Below are positions 1-14,400 of a DNA stretch of 64,000 bases, piece after piece. This DNA comes from Setoptus koraiensis (Eukaryota; Arthropoda). The position numbers were made by a program, and so were the translations under genes. Each line of letters opens with the position of its first letter. Positions within the stretch are counted from its first letter, which is position 1. A model generated the notes under the pieces. The model did not search any database and had not been told where the DNA came from. It was given only the letters and a program-made list of their open reading frames with translations. The DNA is taken from NCBI GenBank assembly GCA_048013815.1, contig CM106585.1, positions 22,630,001 through 22,694,000 of the forward strand, given 5' to 3'.

Positions 1-3000
1 CAAACAAATGGATTGTTATTGGACAGTGGCTTTTGATTTTGGGCCTGTCACCAGTGGCTGTCAGTGTGAGTGTCATTGTTGTAGTGTGACAATGTTACAC
101 TTATACCGACACTCACACTAACACTCACACTGTCACTTGTACGAGTTTGACAAGTATAAGTATAAGTGCAAGTACGAGTGTGAGTGCCAGCCGTTGATTA
201 ACACTTGTCGCTGGCGCAACAATCGCGCAACAATCGCACAACAATTGCGCAACAACTAGACAGAGCAACTGACAATCGCGTAACCTGATTATGATTTGAT
301 TAAACAAGAACACGTGTCAACAACACCACCACTGACCAATTCACCACAAGTGGTCAGTTGAGTGGCCAAACTGCACAAACAAACCACTGTGCACCATTGT
401 CAATTGGTCAGTGGCACAATGCTGTCTCAAGCAGATTGGTCAGTCGGTTTTGTCTTGTCTTGTCACATTTATATATATCGTGTGACCATTGGGTGAGCCA
501 ACCAACAAAATTAAACACACACTCACGCAGCAATTGTATCAAGTGTTTGTTTGCCCATTAGCTTAAGTGACTTTGGTTTGTCGCTCGCTGGTTGTTGCTT
601 GTTGGTTGTTGCTTGTTGGTTGTTGCTTGTTGGTTGTTGCTTGCTGGTTGTTGCTTGTTGGTTTGTCCGTCTTTGGCTCGTCTGTCGCCAGTGTCTCGGT
701 TGGTGTCAGTTGTCCGTGCTGCGCCATATCGCACCGCAACACAGCAAACAAGAAGCGAGCACAAATCAGCAGACAATCAACAACAATGAGCGAAAAGCAA
801 CAACGTGCTTTCATTAGTTTCATTCGGTGTCCACTTTTGGTTGGCCAGTCAGTGGCCAGTAGTGACGGCACTTGACGGACAACAATTGAAATAATTGTTG
901 TTCTTTGTCTCTCTGCTGCTGGCTGCTTGCTGCTGTCACAAATATACTCACTGAATAACAACACGAGAACTTGTTATGACTTATAACTTATAATTCCTAT
1001 GACAACTGGACACAACTTGACAACGTTGCGCCGGCACTTTGCAAACAAACAAATGGCCGAACGTTCGAAATGCCGCTGCAAAATGCTGCAAGTGACTCGC
1101 GAATCAGCAACGAATCGCATCTGAGACGATGATTCTTTTCTTCTCTACACTCGTCTCCATATGCCACTTCTCGACACTGTCGTCCATACTTTTGCTGGCG
1201 CAAACTACTCAAACTCGTTGCATCTTCACCAATCTTCGCACAACACATACTACACATATAACATAATCTAATAAATATCTTGTCTAGGTGCTTTATTGTA
1301 TTGCACGGGTATTGTTGTCCACAAGCACCGGCTAACAACATTGTGACAGCCTGTCCACTGGACATCGCCGGCCACTCAACATGCTGGCGTTTTGGTCAGC
1401 GCACATACACAAACCAATACAAACAATAACGCGGCCAATGTGTAAATCACATACATTATGTTTGCAATAATGAATTATGTAATAATAACAACGAGCGCGT
1501 TGTCTTTGTTCTGGCAGCACAAATAATCACTTGTTTGTTTGTGTTGTTTCTCGCACTGATCATGATTGTCTCTCTGTCTATATGACGACACCACCAGCAA
1601 CAACAACAACAACAACAACAACAATATAATCATAATAATATCTGCCAGTGTCCAAACTGTGAGATGTTGCGCTGGCAGACAACGTCTCGGCATTGTTAGA
1701 CAGTGGCCAATGTGTCAATTACACATTAGCCAGCCAACCAAAAACACGCTTGTTGAATAGCCCACAATTCTCATCATAATGAATGAATCTCCTCTCACTC
1801 CCACTAACTAACTGCCAGTCTGCCCAAGTGGCATATGCTCGCTAGTCAGCTTGTTTGTCAAATGTAATTAATGTGATTTTTGTCGTGTCTTCTCGACTCG
1901 ACAAAAAAAAAAATCATATTTCAACTGGACAGCGGTGTGATTGGCGTGATTTATGTCTGTTTCAAGCGCTTATATAGGGCCAAAATGTGTTATAACTTGC
2001 AAGTTATACACACATTTGAGTTTGCAACAAGCTGAATTGCACATTATTCAATCAATTGTGTGTAATGTTATGTAATATGTGCTGTCAGTGTTAGTGAAAA
2101 TACCAAAAGCAGCAACAGGTGCCAAAGCGTAAGTGAAAGTTAAATGTGTTGTAATGTGATTGGATTGTAGTGTGATTATTATCATTCCGATTATACCAAT
2201 CGCCGGCTGCTGCTGACAAGAAATTGTTAGTTTGAGCTTGTGTTTGAGCTCAAGTTTTAATATTAGTTTTAGCCAACTCATTAGTGGTTTAAATTGTCTA
2301 ATGATGGCACTATAATTACATATCACATTGATCTGTGGCTATGACGTAATGACTAGACATGCCAGCACAGAGACACAATATGTTAGTGCGGTTGTTGTAT
2401 TACTACAACAACTTATCCGATAAGTTGTAGTGTAAGTAGTAATGCATTTGTTGTAGTGGTCAGTGGTGGTGTGTTGTGGTTTGTTAGTCACGTTCTAGTG
2501 GATGTACACAAACACATTAACTATTGATCACTTATCTAGGCCACTGTGCTGTACCGTTGTCGTACAGCGTGGCTTGTTGATTTTCTGACACAATCGTTTG
2601 CCTCATCTACAATTAGTTTGTCCACTTGCTCGATCCGGTTGCTATCATTAGCAAATTGCACGTCTTGTAATTGTTGGCATGTTACTGTTGCCAACAACAG
2701 CATCTCAAATGGTGGCTTCTGTCTATTAATTCAATTTTAAAATTGGTGAACCCTCTATCAAATAGTTGCTTTTGTTGTTGTATTTGCACTTGTCTAGTGC
2801 ACAAATTTCCAATTATTTTGCTCAGATTAATTCTTCAGATTGATCTGACAACATTGTGAGTGAAAGCGGTAATGGTGTCGACAAATGCCATGTCCGTGCC
2901 AATGGCTATCGACAGCACACATGACGAGCCATAGATACAAACGCCATAGACACTGAAGATACAATTGCAACAAGCTCTGACAAGATCGCTGTGAGATGGC

Positions 3001-4184
3001 TAGACCAAATCATTAGTTTGGTGCATCATTATTTGTAGCAACAACAACCGACAATGCGACACACAATTATCAATTTGAACAAATCACTATTTGTCAAATC
3101 TGTGTCTCATCTGGCGCTTTAATTGTTGTTACGTTTGTCGCTATCACTCTAGTTATTGGTACCATAATTAACAATCTATTGCCTCAGACTCTTCTGTTTT
3201 GTCTATCAACACCAGCCAGACGACACACCTAGACACTTAGGCCCTAAGTAACAGAGCAAATACAAACAAATGCATCAAGAAACATACACAATACACAGAT
3301 AGAGATACAAGAATGCAAACATAAATGTAAATACAACAAACAACAGATAATCTGACTCAGGCAACTCGCTGCCAGCTAGATTGTATCACTAGACAGCGCC
3401 CAATAATGCAAGCTGGCTAGCTTAGCTTGATACAATTGAGTTGCTTTCTATCGCCACCAGGCGGCTACACAGTAACTAGAGCCATTTATTTTGCTTGCTG
3501 CAATAGCCTGTTACTATTGCGCAGCGTGGGCATTATACAATTATAACAATTGCCACACATTGCAACACCGATCATGCTATTGGTTAGGCGCCCCCTCCAG
3601 GCCGTTACAGTAAACGTTGTTGGTGTAAGTGTAAGACTTGCACTCATGTCTCGCCTCGCTGTATTTTCGCTGTAGTTCAATGCAAAGTTGTCGTTGTTAT
3701 CGTTGTTCTGATTTGCTATCTCCAGCCGTCTACAGCCCCGTCTAGCCTCGTGCGTGTGTGTGTGTGTGTATTCTAACAAGGGTGTGTGTGTGTGTGTGCG
3801 GCGAGCCTACAAGCGAGCCAAACAATACAACTGCCAGTGCCGCCGTGAGCTGTGATCTATGGGCTGTGATCTATGGGCTTGTGTGAGCTTGCACACACAA
3901 CAATGAACGGGCTTCTCGTTGTTGCGACGGCCGCCAGTTGTTGCCACCATTATGTGTTGCGGCAACAACGCCCACGCATGCGCACCCATTTGGCGCCCCA
4001 AGACGCAGACGCAGTGGACACACACTGACGCACAGCCAGCAGGTGAAATGTTGTTTTGTTTCCCCCTCGCCCCCCAATTCCTCGTGAGGGGCCTCAGACT
4101 GGGACTGGCGGCACAGAGCGGGCATCATTTGTGTTGTGCCAGTAATGACACAGTGGTGAGCACAGTAATCTATCTATTTTGTTT
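1..4184. other. Gene-free left flank
   Basis: I recognise no coding region here. The short open frames are low-complexity or lack family features. The stretch holds a 14-bp minisatellite at 591-660, a CAA microsatellite near 1600-1625 and CA/TG runs near 3760-3800. It probably contains the upstream regulatory DNA of the Musashi gene, which is inferred from position only. Confidence 0.6.
591..660. repeat. Minisatellite, 14-bp unit x5
   Basis: Five head-to-tail copies of GTTGTTGCTTGTTG, one with a T-to-C change. The open frames crossing it in several phases are repeat artefacts. Its reverse complement resembles the unit of the array at 10587-10684. Confidence 0.9.
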
Positions 4185-4193
4185 TATAAAAGG
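4185..4193 (+). promoter_or_regulatory. Candidate TATA box upstream of Musashi
   Basis: TATAAAAGG lies about 590 bp upstream of the chosen Musashi start codon. An arthropod-type initiator-like TCAGTA follows at 4281, which is farther than the usual 25-30 bp spacing, so the pairing is weak. The transcription start cannot be fixed from sequence alone. Confidence 0.3.
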
Positions 4194-4778
4194 CTGTGCG
4201 TGTGCGTAGTATTTTGTGTGCCGCTGCTCAAAAGTCGCAGTGGCGAGCACCTAGTGACTGTTGCGACTCAAAACAGTTAGTCAGTATAGTTTTAGTTTAG
4301 TTAGAGTCAAGTTGATGCGAGTCTAGCTAACAAACTAACTAACATCTTATCATTATCATCGCCTAGCTGAATAGTGCTAATCAAATCAATTGATATTACG
4401 CAACAAGAGTGTGTGTGTTGTTTTGTTTTGTTTTTATATTGACAACAAACAACAGCAACACGAGTTGCATACACGTTGATAACAAGCAACAACACATGAC
4501 AACAACAGTGACAACGAGCGACAAAATAGCAAGCAAATAGTTCTTTCAGTTTTGCACACCAGTGAAACGCCACCATTGCATAATAATAATAATAATAATA
4601 ATATATACGCCATTACATAATATAATAATTCCAAGAGTTATAGCTTATATTTGCGACAAATTGCGACACTTTGCGACTGTGTGCGATAGTTTGCGCGACA
4701 ATCTGCAACAATTCACAATTAAGGCAACGCACAGCAAGTGAGCAAGCGACTCCGTTAGCCGTCGAAATTGTCAAGAAG

Positions 4779-5442
4779 ATGACACTAAAGATTGACACCA
4801 TCATTAGTCACAAACAACAGCAGCAATCTTCAGCTTCGTCCCCATCGTCGTCGTCTACATCATCCAATCACCATCAAAACAACAGCAACAGCCACAGCCA
4901 CAACCACAATCACAACAACAGCCACAATCACAATCATAATCACAATCATAATCACAGCCAACAACACAGCAACAGCAACAACAACAACAACAACAATTAC
5001 ACCAATCACAATCATAATCACCACAATAATCATAATCACAACAATCATCAATATCAACAACAACAACATAATAATCAAACAAACAACAAACTGCCACCAA
5101 TTGCAACAACAGTCACATCAGCTGTAGTTGAGTCTTGTGTGTCTGACACTGCGTTACATTTAGAGCTAGAAGCCAGCACCAATACGGCCGACCTCAACGG
5201 GGTCCAACAACATCAACAACAACAACAACAACAAATAAGTGATCAACAACAACAGCAACAACAACAGTCAGTGGTTAGTAGTGCCAGTGACCACGACAAG
5301 CAAGTTGTGGCTTGCTGCCACGAGGAGCTCGACTCCCATGAGGCCGATTGTGACGACGAGCAAAGTCAGGCCAGTGACTCCAGCAATAACATAAGCAATA
5401 GGAAAATGTTTATAGGAGGCCTGTCTTGGCAAACTGCACCAG
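4779..5442 (+). CDS. msi/Rbp6: Musashi exon 1 (low-complexity N-terminus, start of RRM1)
   Basis: The frame starts at [11 protein letters not shown], runs through Ser, His, Asn and Gln tracts, then enters the acidic stretch and [13 protein letters not shown], the beginning of RRM1. The donor is CCAG/GTGAGT, phase 1. I chose the start at 4779 because the upstream in-frame ATG at 4671 adds a Cys-rich segment unlike Musashi N-termini. The tracts are CAA/CAC repeats, so their length probably varies between individuals. Confidence 0.85.
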
Positions 5443-8400
5443 GTGAGTTCATTTGATAATTTCGACAATTTCGACAATCTATTTACCATATCGAACATTT
5501 TTTAACATTAGCGATTCAATTAATCATGACTTTATTTTTAATCACGTAATCACCATCACCAAACAATCAACGCACATAGAGGGACTCAGGGATTATTTTG
5601 GAAAATATGGCGATATCACTGAAGTGATGATCATGAACGACCCAACCACTAGACGATCCAGGTGAGTCACTTATATACTCAAATCAACTGTGATATCAAC
5701 TGTTAGTTAGTCGCACATTAGTCACCTTGCAGCATCTTGTCATAATTGACTCATTAACTAATTGGTAACTCACCAGTAGTTGGCTAATCATCTCAAATGA
5801 GCTGCGGAGTAACGGTTACAGTTTAAATAATACATCTGTGTGTCATGTATAATAAAACTACTGTCATCCGCGACTAACTGAATAATTCACACACAAAATC
5901 TATATCATGTTTTAGCCCTCAACTCAATTATTGCACCTTGAGTAGTGATGCAGTCATCACATGAACGCAACTCACCAAGTTCTATCGAGAAACTTTGTTC
6001 GAACAGCTGACATATAGTGTGAAACATTGCGACTTTGATATGATGAAATCTATGCAAATACTAATTAATTTTACAAACAAACGAATCATGCCAAGACAGA
6101 CCTAAGTGTTGGTGGCTACAATTATGACTCTTAAATTGTGAGCGGTGCAGTTAGTTTGTCAATCACAATTGTACAATTGTGTCCAGTTCATTTATTGGTC
6201 AATAATTGATTTTCGGTCACAAAACAATGAACAGCAGGCAAGCAATTTCATGAATTATAAGTGAACCATCATTTATACAAAATGACAAAGCTACCTAGAT
6301 AAACACAGTCCAAATCGCCTAGAAAGCTATCTAGTCGCCATGACACTAAATGACCATCGACCGTTTCTATATTGACCATTTTGGCCCCAAAACCACCATT
6401 GGGGCCACTAACCGATATCAAGCCAAACTAACTGACACTAACTGATCTATCCAGTGGCCAACTAATGGGTTTTAAGTGAAACTGGCTATTTGAGCTCAGC
6501 TCGGCTCGCCCATTCTAAGTCCGTTTAATCTGTCTATGGAGGTGTGCCGACTAACTAACGACTATCTAACTCCCTATATTATATACATTATATATATTAT
6601 ATATACTATTTGTTATTTTCTATCTGGCTGCTATTTGTTAACACCAGGGGCTTCGGTTTTGTGACTTTCGCCGACGCCACCAGTGTAGATAAGGTGCTAG
6701 CTAATGGACCACATGAACTGGATGGTAAAAAGGTGAGTAGTTGACCACTATCATAAATGTGTCACCATTTAGTGATTAACCAATGGCCGAAATTGTGCCA
6801 ATGAGCCAGTTGGTTTGAGCTAAGTTGCATCGAGTCACATAGCGACGATTTGTTGGTTGTGGGCATTAATTTTTCAATCAAAACAAGGCAATAAACTGAG
6901 AGCATTGGCATCGAAATTTGCTCATACCGTTTGAAACAGAACTGCAGAGAAAAAGCTATTAGCACTTTGTCATAGTTGCCAAACAGCACGATAATAACGA
7001 TAATACCGACCGCTCACTAAATTTATTTTCATCGCTGTTACCTTATATTATTTTGCTTTTTGATTAAATCACACAACTCATTGGATATTGGATAATATCG
7101 GATACTATAACTGCTGTCACGGCCAAACAAACTGGCCACATCCACAAATAACAAACAATCTAACCCTCTAATAGATTGACCCTAAAATTGCATTTCCCAA
7201 GCGATCACATCCTAAGGTAAGTGACGTGAAACAAGCAAATATCAAACGTTGATATTATAAAAATAAATTCTGACTCATTTTGGTGCTGCCTTGTCTTTTT
7301 GACCCCTTTACTATATAATAGAGAGTCTGTTATATAGTCTGGCATAGTTATATCGACAACAACAAATCTCTATCGATGACGCAATCACTGTTGCAATAGC
7401 CTGACAAGATGTTTTGTGAGAGGCACAAAAGATGTCAACAAACCACCGCGCAATATCCCGGTACAGATATGGGGCGACAGTGGTTATGTTGAGAGTTATT
7501 GTTTGGTGTTGGCTGCAACTAGACAGTTGCACACACAATCCATTGATACGCAACTTGTAACGAGTTGCAAATGAGTTGTTGTTGCTGAACAGATTTGGTT
7601 GCATTGAGCTTTCATAAATTGCAAAATAAATTTATTTTTCACTAGTGGGCTGGTCAACTAAACTGGTCTAATAAGAATATAATAAGAATAAAATATTTTG
7701 AACGCAAATCGGCGGTGATATTCTGAAAATATTTCGAATATGCGTGAATTTTGACTGACAATTTTGTGAGTGATTCAATGGATTGAGGCTGAATCAATTT
7801 CGCTGATTAGCTGAAGCTGGTGGTTGTCAGTTGTTTGTTGTGTTGTTTTGGCAGCAGCAGCAACAGCATGATTATTGAACAATTATTATTGTGTCATCAT
7901 ATTATTATTCTGTGTATACCAGCGTGTAAAATAATATAAGTATAAGTATAATTAACGATTAAACGTGAAGATCCAGTGAAGATGTCACACTCAATGGAGC
8001 GCATTTTCAGATTGTTTGCTCATTGCGACAATTGACGCTGTTATAAATACAGTTGTTATACAGCAAGATTGAATTGAGCCACTCAATTGACATGTGCGCT
8101 TACCTGGCCTCTGTGTCAGCTGCTAAATGGAGACACGAGAATGGAGACGCGAGAATTGAGACGCGAGAGTGTGAGTTTTAGCTATAGTTGCGGCACGTAA
8201 TAGTTGCGTCATACACGTAACATACAGTCCGGCATGCATTGGGTGGGTGACACAATATTCTTATAAGGTTATGAGAAGGTTATGAGAGCGAGCGGCTCGC
8301 CAGTTGGCAGTTAACAGTTAGGCCCACAGTGAGTTGTTAGTGTTGGCCTAGCGAGAGCCAGTGGGGCCATGATTAGGATGCCACGTGGGCAACGGCACGG

Positions 8401-11400
8401 CACAAATGATGAGAGCGACAGAGAATGTAATCACATATTTGAACTGATTTAATCTCTTTCTCGCAGTTCTGGCAGTTGCAATTGGGGCCCCTTTTACAGC
8501 GTTTAGCCTTGCAACTTTTACTTGCAGCCAGCGAGCCAGCGAGCCATAGTTTATAGATGGCACACGGTGCACGTTTGCTGATAGTTGCCTGATAGTCGCA
8601 GTTGCAGTTGCGCTTGTTTCCGTTGATGGAATTAGTTTAATTTCATACTCTATCTCTCGCTGGCCTCTCGCCGCTGCACCAGCCAGCGGCCGCCAGTCGC
8701 CAGGATGAGGCCAAGTCAGTTGCGTCACTCGCCAGTCGCCTGATTGACTGACTAACTGGCTCGCTGACTCGCCGACTCGCTTGCTCGCTGGCAATATATA
8801 TAATATCTGGCCCGCGCTAAGCTCGCCTAAGCATTGTGTGTGTGTGTTGTAACAAGAGTGTGCAGTATATAAACAGACTAAGAAGTTAATAAGATTGCCA
8901 AGAGAATAGAAAGTAGGCAAGCCGAGTTAGCACTGGCCACAACATTGATGCCAGCAGCCAACAATAACGACTTGTCACGGCCCCAGTCACAGTCAGAAAT
9001 TGAGAGATTGCTCAAAGGGTCATAATTATGCCATTGAGTCCGTTGTGTTGACTTTGAAACTTTCACTGCCGCTCGCATATCCTGCCAGATCCGACACAGA
9101 TTATGTGGCCATCATTTGAGCCAATATCCGACCATTCGGCTCTCGCTTGCCGATACTCGCTCGCCGATACTCGCTCGCCGATACTCGCTCGCAGCACTTG
9201 CACACAACACCAAAATGTACACCAAAGACGCACCAAGACATTTCAACACATTGACACATGCACTCGCGGCCGGCCAAGTGACGGGGCTATCTTGTTACAC
9301 GACTACTATTACGTAATACTAGTGATTTACTGGGCCACAATAACCGAAAGCCGGCGTTTTCTACGCTCATGCCAAATCTCTCTCAATGTGCCTATTTAAA
9401 CCCGGATACTCACAAGCCGTTTGAGTTGTATTTGGGTTTTTCCCAAATGCACGGTATATTATATACCTCAAACCCTATCGAAAACCCAATTTTGAGCTTT
9501 TCCGTTTTCAAGGCCCAAAAATACAGTCTGTTCACTGTTCATGGACACTAGTCAGCGAGACGCCGAGCGAGAGTTTTTACATGAATCAAGAATCTATGAT
9601 TTTTTGCCATGTGCACTCTCGTGATGGGCAACGTTTTGAGTGGCGAAGAAGCGAAAAATGCGACCCATAAAAGCCAATGTGAGTATTGTGTTGTCCCCGA
9701 TGATTACATAATTGGTTGGCTGGGCAAGTAAAATGAATACTAGAGAAACATTGTTCTTGTTTGACACACGAAAAGCAAACAAATTCACAGACACAACATT
9801 TCAGTGTTCATCTTTATCGATGGCGCCCTCTCTTGAGGCACAACGAGCCCCTCTCACAGAGCCCCTCTCACAGAGCCCCTCTCACAGAGCCCCTCTCACA
9901 GAGCCCCTCTGTTGTCTTCCGGTTGCGGAGCCACAGTTCGAGAGAACAGTTGACTGGATAATCAATCCATGACTCACTGGCGCCGGGCAAGCAGGCAAGC
10001 AAACAAGTAGCCACAAACAAACCAATGGTAGTCACACCAACAGAGATTGTGTTCTAACCGTTTCTTTTGCTCGCCAAGGAAACTCTCACTGGCAAAACTG
10101 GCAAATATCCGCCGATTGTGTGTGTGTTGGCACAAAAAAGGGCTCAACTCTCTCGCAAGCGGCAAGTCTCTAGATAATTGGCAATTGTTATATTTGATTT
10201 AGATTCAAATCTCACTGTGTGTGTTGTCAATCAGTGGGGCCAACACAGTAACACAGTTCACGTAACGTGTTGTTGCTGTCAGACAACAACAAAGTCACTT
10301 GTTTGAGCTGGCTAAAAAGAACTACAAACAAACAAATGATATGTGACTCGTTTCAATGCATTCAATCTCTACTCATGCCTCACATCCGTGCCCCATGAGT
10401 GTGCACTATGGATTGTGCACTGTGCACTGTGCTGTGCCACGAGCATTATCCAATATGCGCTCGCAAAACAAGTGCACACAGGTGATCTGCGCACATTGAG
10501 AGTCTCGCTGGCTCATGGTCGGCTATTGGCGGCCATTGTGGGCCATTGTGAGCCGCTGTGGGCCGCTGTGGGGGCCAGCCGACAGTCGACAGCCAACAAC
10601 CGACAGCCAACAACCGACAGCCAACAACCGACAGCCAACAACCGACAGCCAACAACCGACAGCCAACAACCGACAGGCAACAGCAAGAGTTAGCTAGCAG
10701 AAAAGAATAATAAGAGACGAGTTAAATGGACCGAGATCAATTGCATCAGCACTAATCTGATTAGGCACGTTTATTGGTACTTGGCGCTACCTGTGCGCGT
10801 GCAGCCGACGCGTGCAGCACGCGCACAACAACAATTGAGCGAGTGGGCAAGATGGCGCAAGATTGCATTATTGCATTATTGCTCTGGCATGAGTGACTAA
10901 ACTAAATCTAAACTGACCAACAGCTCATAAGAGCCAACAAACAAACAAACAAACGAATGCGCAATAACGACACTGGGTCACAATTGATGCAACTGGCACT
11001 TGTCTCACGAGTTTGTTGTTTGATTGAGCTAATCAAATTTTACTGTCCACTCGTTCTGTTCGGCGCACAGTGGCCAGTATCGCTGCCAGCATCGTTGCCA
11101 GCATCAGTGGCAGTTACGCAACACCCACCGGGCAACACTGTCGGCAGTGATGTTGTTGTTGATGTTGTTGGTGTTGGTGTTGGTGTTGGCGCGAAGAAGC
11201 GCGAAGAAGCGCGAAGAAGTGAGAAGAAACAAGCGAACAATCACGACGACAAGGACAACGCGCCCAAACGACGCCACTGACCATATAACACGAACAAGCG
11301 ATGATAGAGAAATTAATTAAACTTATGCTCTCTTCAAATGCTGCGCTGCTCCGTCCGGCGCCACTCCGTTTATCCGTTTATCCGTTCATCCGCTCGCCGG

Positions 11401-14400
11401 GCTAGCTGCTGGCTGGCGTTTTATTTGTCCGCTTTTTGTATTTGTTCGTGTCTGTCTTGTGTTATAAATGTTCCTTGCACAAACACACACACACTCTGGC
11501 GGCCAGAGTGCAAAGCACACTCTGAGCCAGTTGAGTGGTGCAGTTTTCGTGTTGTGTCCAAATGAAAGTGACAACCATGACAGAGCAATCAATCGTCGCC
11601 AGTTTGTTTGCTGGTTTGGGCCGCTGAAACACCAGCCCGAACCAGCCAAAACCAGCCAGAACTAGCCCGAACTAGCCCAAACCAGCAAAAACACCAAACA
11701 AAACACCGGACAAAACACCGAACAAAACACCAGACAAGACACCAGATTGCTCGTGTGTCTACCTTGCCAATAAGCGCACAAACATACAAACAAATACAAC
11801 AACCAGCCAATGTATTGACCGTTATATGTTATATGTATCCATCTAATACATACACACACCACTAATACAAGTGGCCCGATTAAAACTAATCGTCTCATTT
11901 CGGTGCTGCCAACCACTTAATGTTGTGCCCATTCCCTCACAAGTTGCAAGTTACAACTTGCAATTGTCTAGCTCGCTTCTGACGAGTTGCAAGTTTAATT
12001 TCGGCCAAGCAAGTGATGCAGCAACTATTCTCGATGCTAAATGCAACCGACCACCATCTTACCGCTTCTTTTTACCGGTATTATGCTCCATGTTGTTGCG
12101 TCCAAAACAACTCTGCCGGACACTTGGAAATTTTGCCTCATTTTGCACTGATTGTGGGCTCCACTCACTATCGCAACACAATATTTTCTCTCACATTTCG
12201 GTCTGAAATATCCTTCATTAAAACTGTCTTTCGACCATCAGTGTGCTCTCTATTATCCATTTCGTCCGCTTCGATCAGCCTGATTTCGTTTGTGAGCTCG
12301 CCGGTGCAATTAACGACAAATCAAAAATGCCCCAGGCGATCACCGTAAAACACGGCGTGTCATGCCGCTCTCAGATGACAATCGAGCAGCACCAACAATC
12401 GACAGTCACCAGTAATTATGCCATCGCTAGTGAATACCTTATACCTCCGGCATACACTAATCATTCATTTCAAATTATTATTATTATTATTCATGACTTT
12501 AACTCACAATACAACTGAAATACCCAAAAATATTGCGCAATATCCCCGGTGGTTGCTGGTGGCCAATTGGACTCAATTAAAACTCATGACACAAAACAAT
12601 CAACATTCGCCCACTGTGCACCCTATGCGACATTGACTTGGAATCACATTGAACTAACCTGAATTGTAGATGGTGACGCGCACGAAAAAGGTTTTCGTAG
12701 GCGGATTATCCGCGCCAACAACATTAGACGATGTTAGAAGCTATTTTCAACAATTTGGCTCGGTGAGTAATCGCAACTGATCATGTTGTGAATCATTTGT
12801 TGTCATGCTTGAGAGCGACCAGATGAAGTGGCACTGCAATTCGAATTCTGTCGGGGGCCCGTCGGTTGCGGTAACTATATCCAATTATAACAAAGCAGCC
12901 AGCTAACAATCTTTGTGTTTGCTTGTTCTTAAATCTCGCATATTATATTTACACGCCATTATTATGTAACCGTGTATTACCAACCGTTGAACGATGGTTC
13001 GGCTGCAACGACAATGATTTGCGATGATGGCACAATAATTGTGCCTGTTGTGCCATCGCAACAATAACAATAAATACATGCCATTATTTTATGCCGACAC
13101 TAATGGACTGACTAAATTGGTTTAGATTGAGGACGCTATGCTCATGTTTGATAAGCAAACGAATCGACATCGTGGTAAGTACACAGTCAGTAGTGTGTTT
13201 GAATTGCTCGTCTCTCGTACCGTTGCTCTCGACCGCAAAAGGGAAGTATGCTGAACGTAACGGCCGTTACGTAACATTTAAAGGTGAACGTGCCTTTAAA
13301 TGTACCGTTATATGCACCGTTACGTGTAACGGTGGCACACTGGCAACTGTGTGAGTGTGTATACGTGCAGTGCACGTGGTCGCCGGAATTGGCGTGGGAC
13401 AGTGGCCACAACAGCGCACACACACACAAACTGCAACTTGTCTTGTGCGCCCACAAGCATAGATAAGCGGCCTACCTGAGTTGTGTGACAAGTTGTTGTG
13501 AATGGATCAACAACAACAACGGCAGCAACAACAACAACGGCAGCAACAACAACAGCAACAGCAAACAAGTTTGATAGTTAAGTTGTGCGTGAACGAGCAC
13601 AGCTAATATAATAATATCTCTCGAGCTCGAGAAGGTTGCTCGCTTATTATTGGCACTCTTCAATCCACACACTGCAAGCAAGGTGACGCAATAACCACTT
13701 GTCACACGACTCTGTTGTCCGCATTACATATTTATAAATTGCACGACAGGCCGCATACGATGTGTGACAACAAGCTATACCAATGCCACTAGTAGTATTA
13801 TATCCCGCTCCGGTGGTTTAACCTACATAATGTGCGCGTGTTACGTAACACGCGCACATTATGTAGCAGCACAGCACAGTGCAACGAGGCACAGTTTATG
13901 ATTGTATTGTGATCATGAGGCGCTCATGAGAATCAATTGAGGCCTAGAACACAGACACAGCCAGCGAGCGAGCTATTGAGAGTGACACAATGCGCGCATA
14001 CAGGAAATTGACTTAGCAGGAAGTTAGGAAATGGTGCGCTGCCTGCACAATAGAGCTGCCTGTGCACCATATATATACATATATATAGATAAAGTGGCTG
14101 CTTTTCTTTGTTGGCTTGCATCACTCTCGTTGTTTGCTCTCTCTCTCGCTCTCTGTGTCTCTGTTTGGGATCTGGTGCACGCCATCTTGCACCGCCGCCC
14201 ACTCAACTCGCCAATACATTGAGTGTTCTTTTGTGGGCGCTATCTGTGCGCTTGCAAACAAGGGCTGCAAACAAGCGGCGGGCCCCAAACGGGAGGCTGG
14301 CCGCTTGTTTGGGCCCCACGGTTGCACGAGCCAACCGAACCGAGCCGAACCGGGCAAGAGGCACAAAGCAATCTGTGCCGGCACTGGACTGCGCTAATCA

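Larger units (their letters stand above)
7217..12669 (+). other. Musashi intron 4 with minisatellites
   Basis: A 5.45-kb intron. It carries 14-bp arrays at 9151-9192, 9846-9910 and 10587-10684, a 10/12-bp array at 11631-11745, a TTACGTAA palindrome at 9309 and a GGGGCCCC palindrome at 8484. Open frames here are repeat or composition artefacts. No nested gene is recognised. Confidence 0.8.

Noticed and set aside
4671-4778. Upstream in-frame extension of Musashi exon 1
   Set aside because: The extra 36 residues are Cys/Ile-rich and unlike Musashi N-termini; the ATG at 4779 is the more credible start, though this is not proven.
10587-10684. Regularly spaced repeats resembling a CRISPR array
   Set aside because: Units are head-to-tail with no unique spacers, and the genome is eukaryotic.
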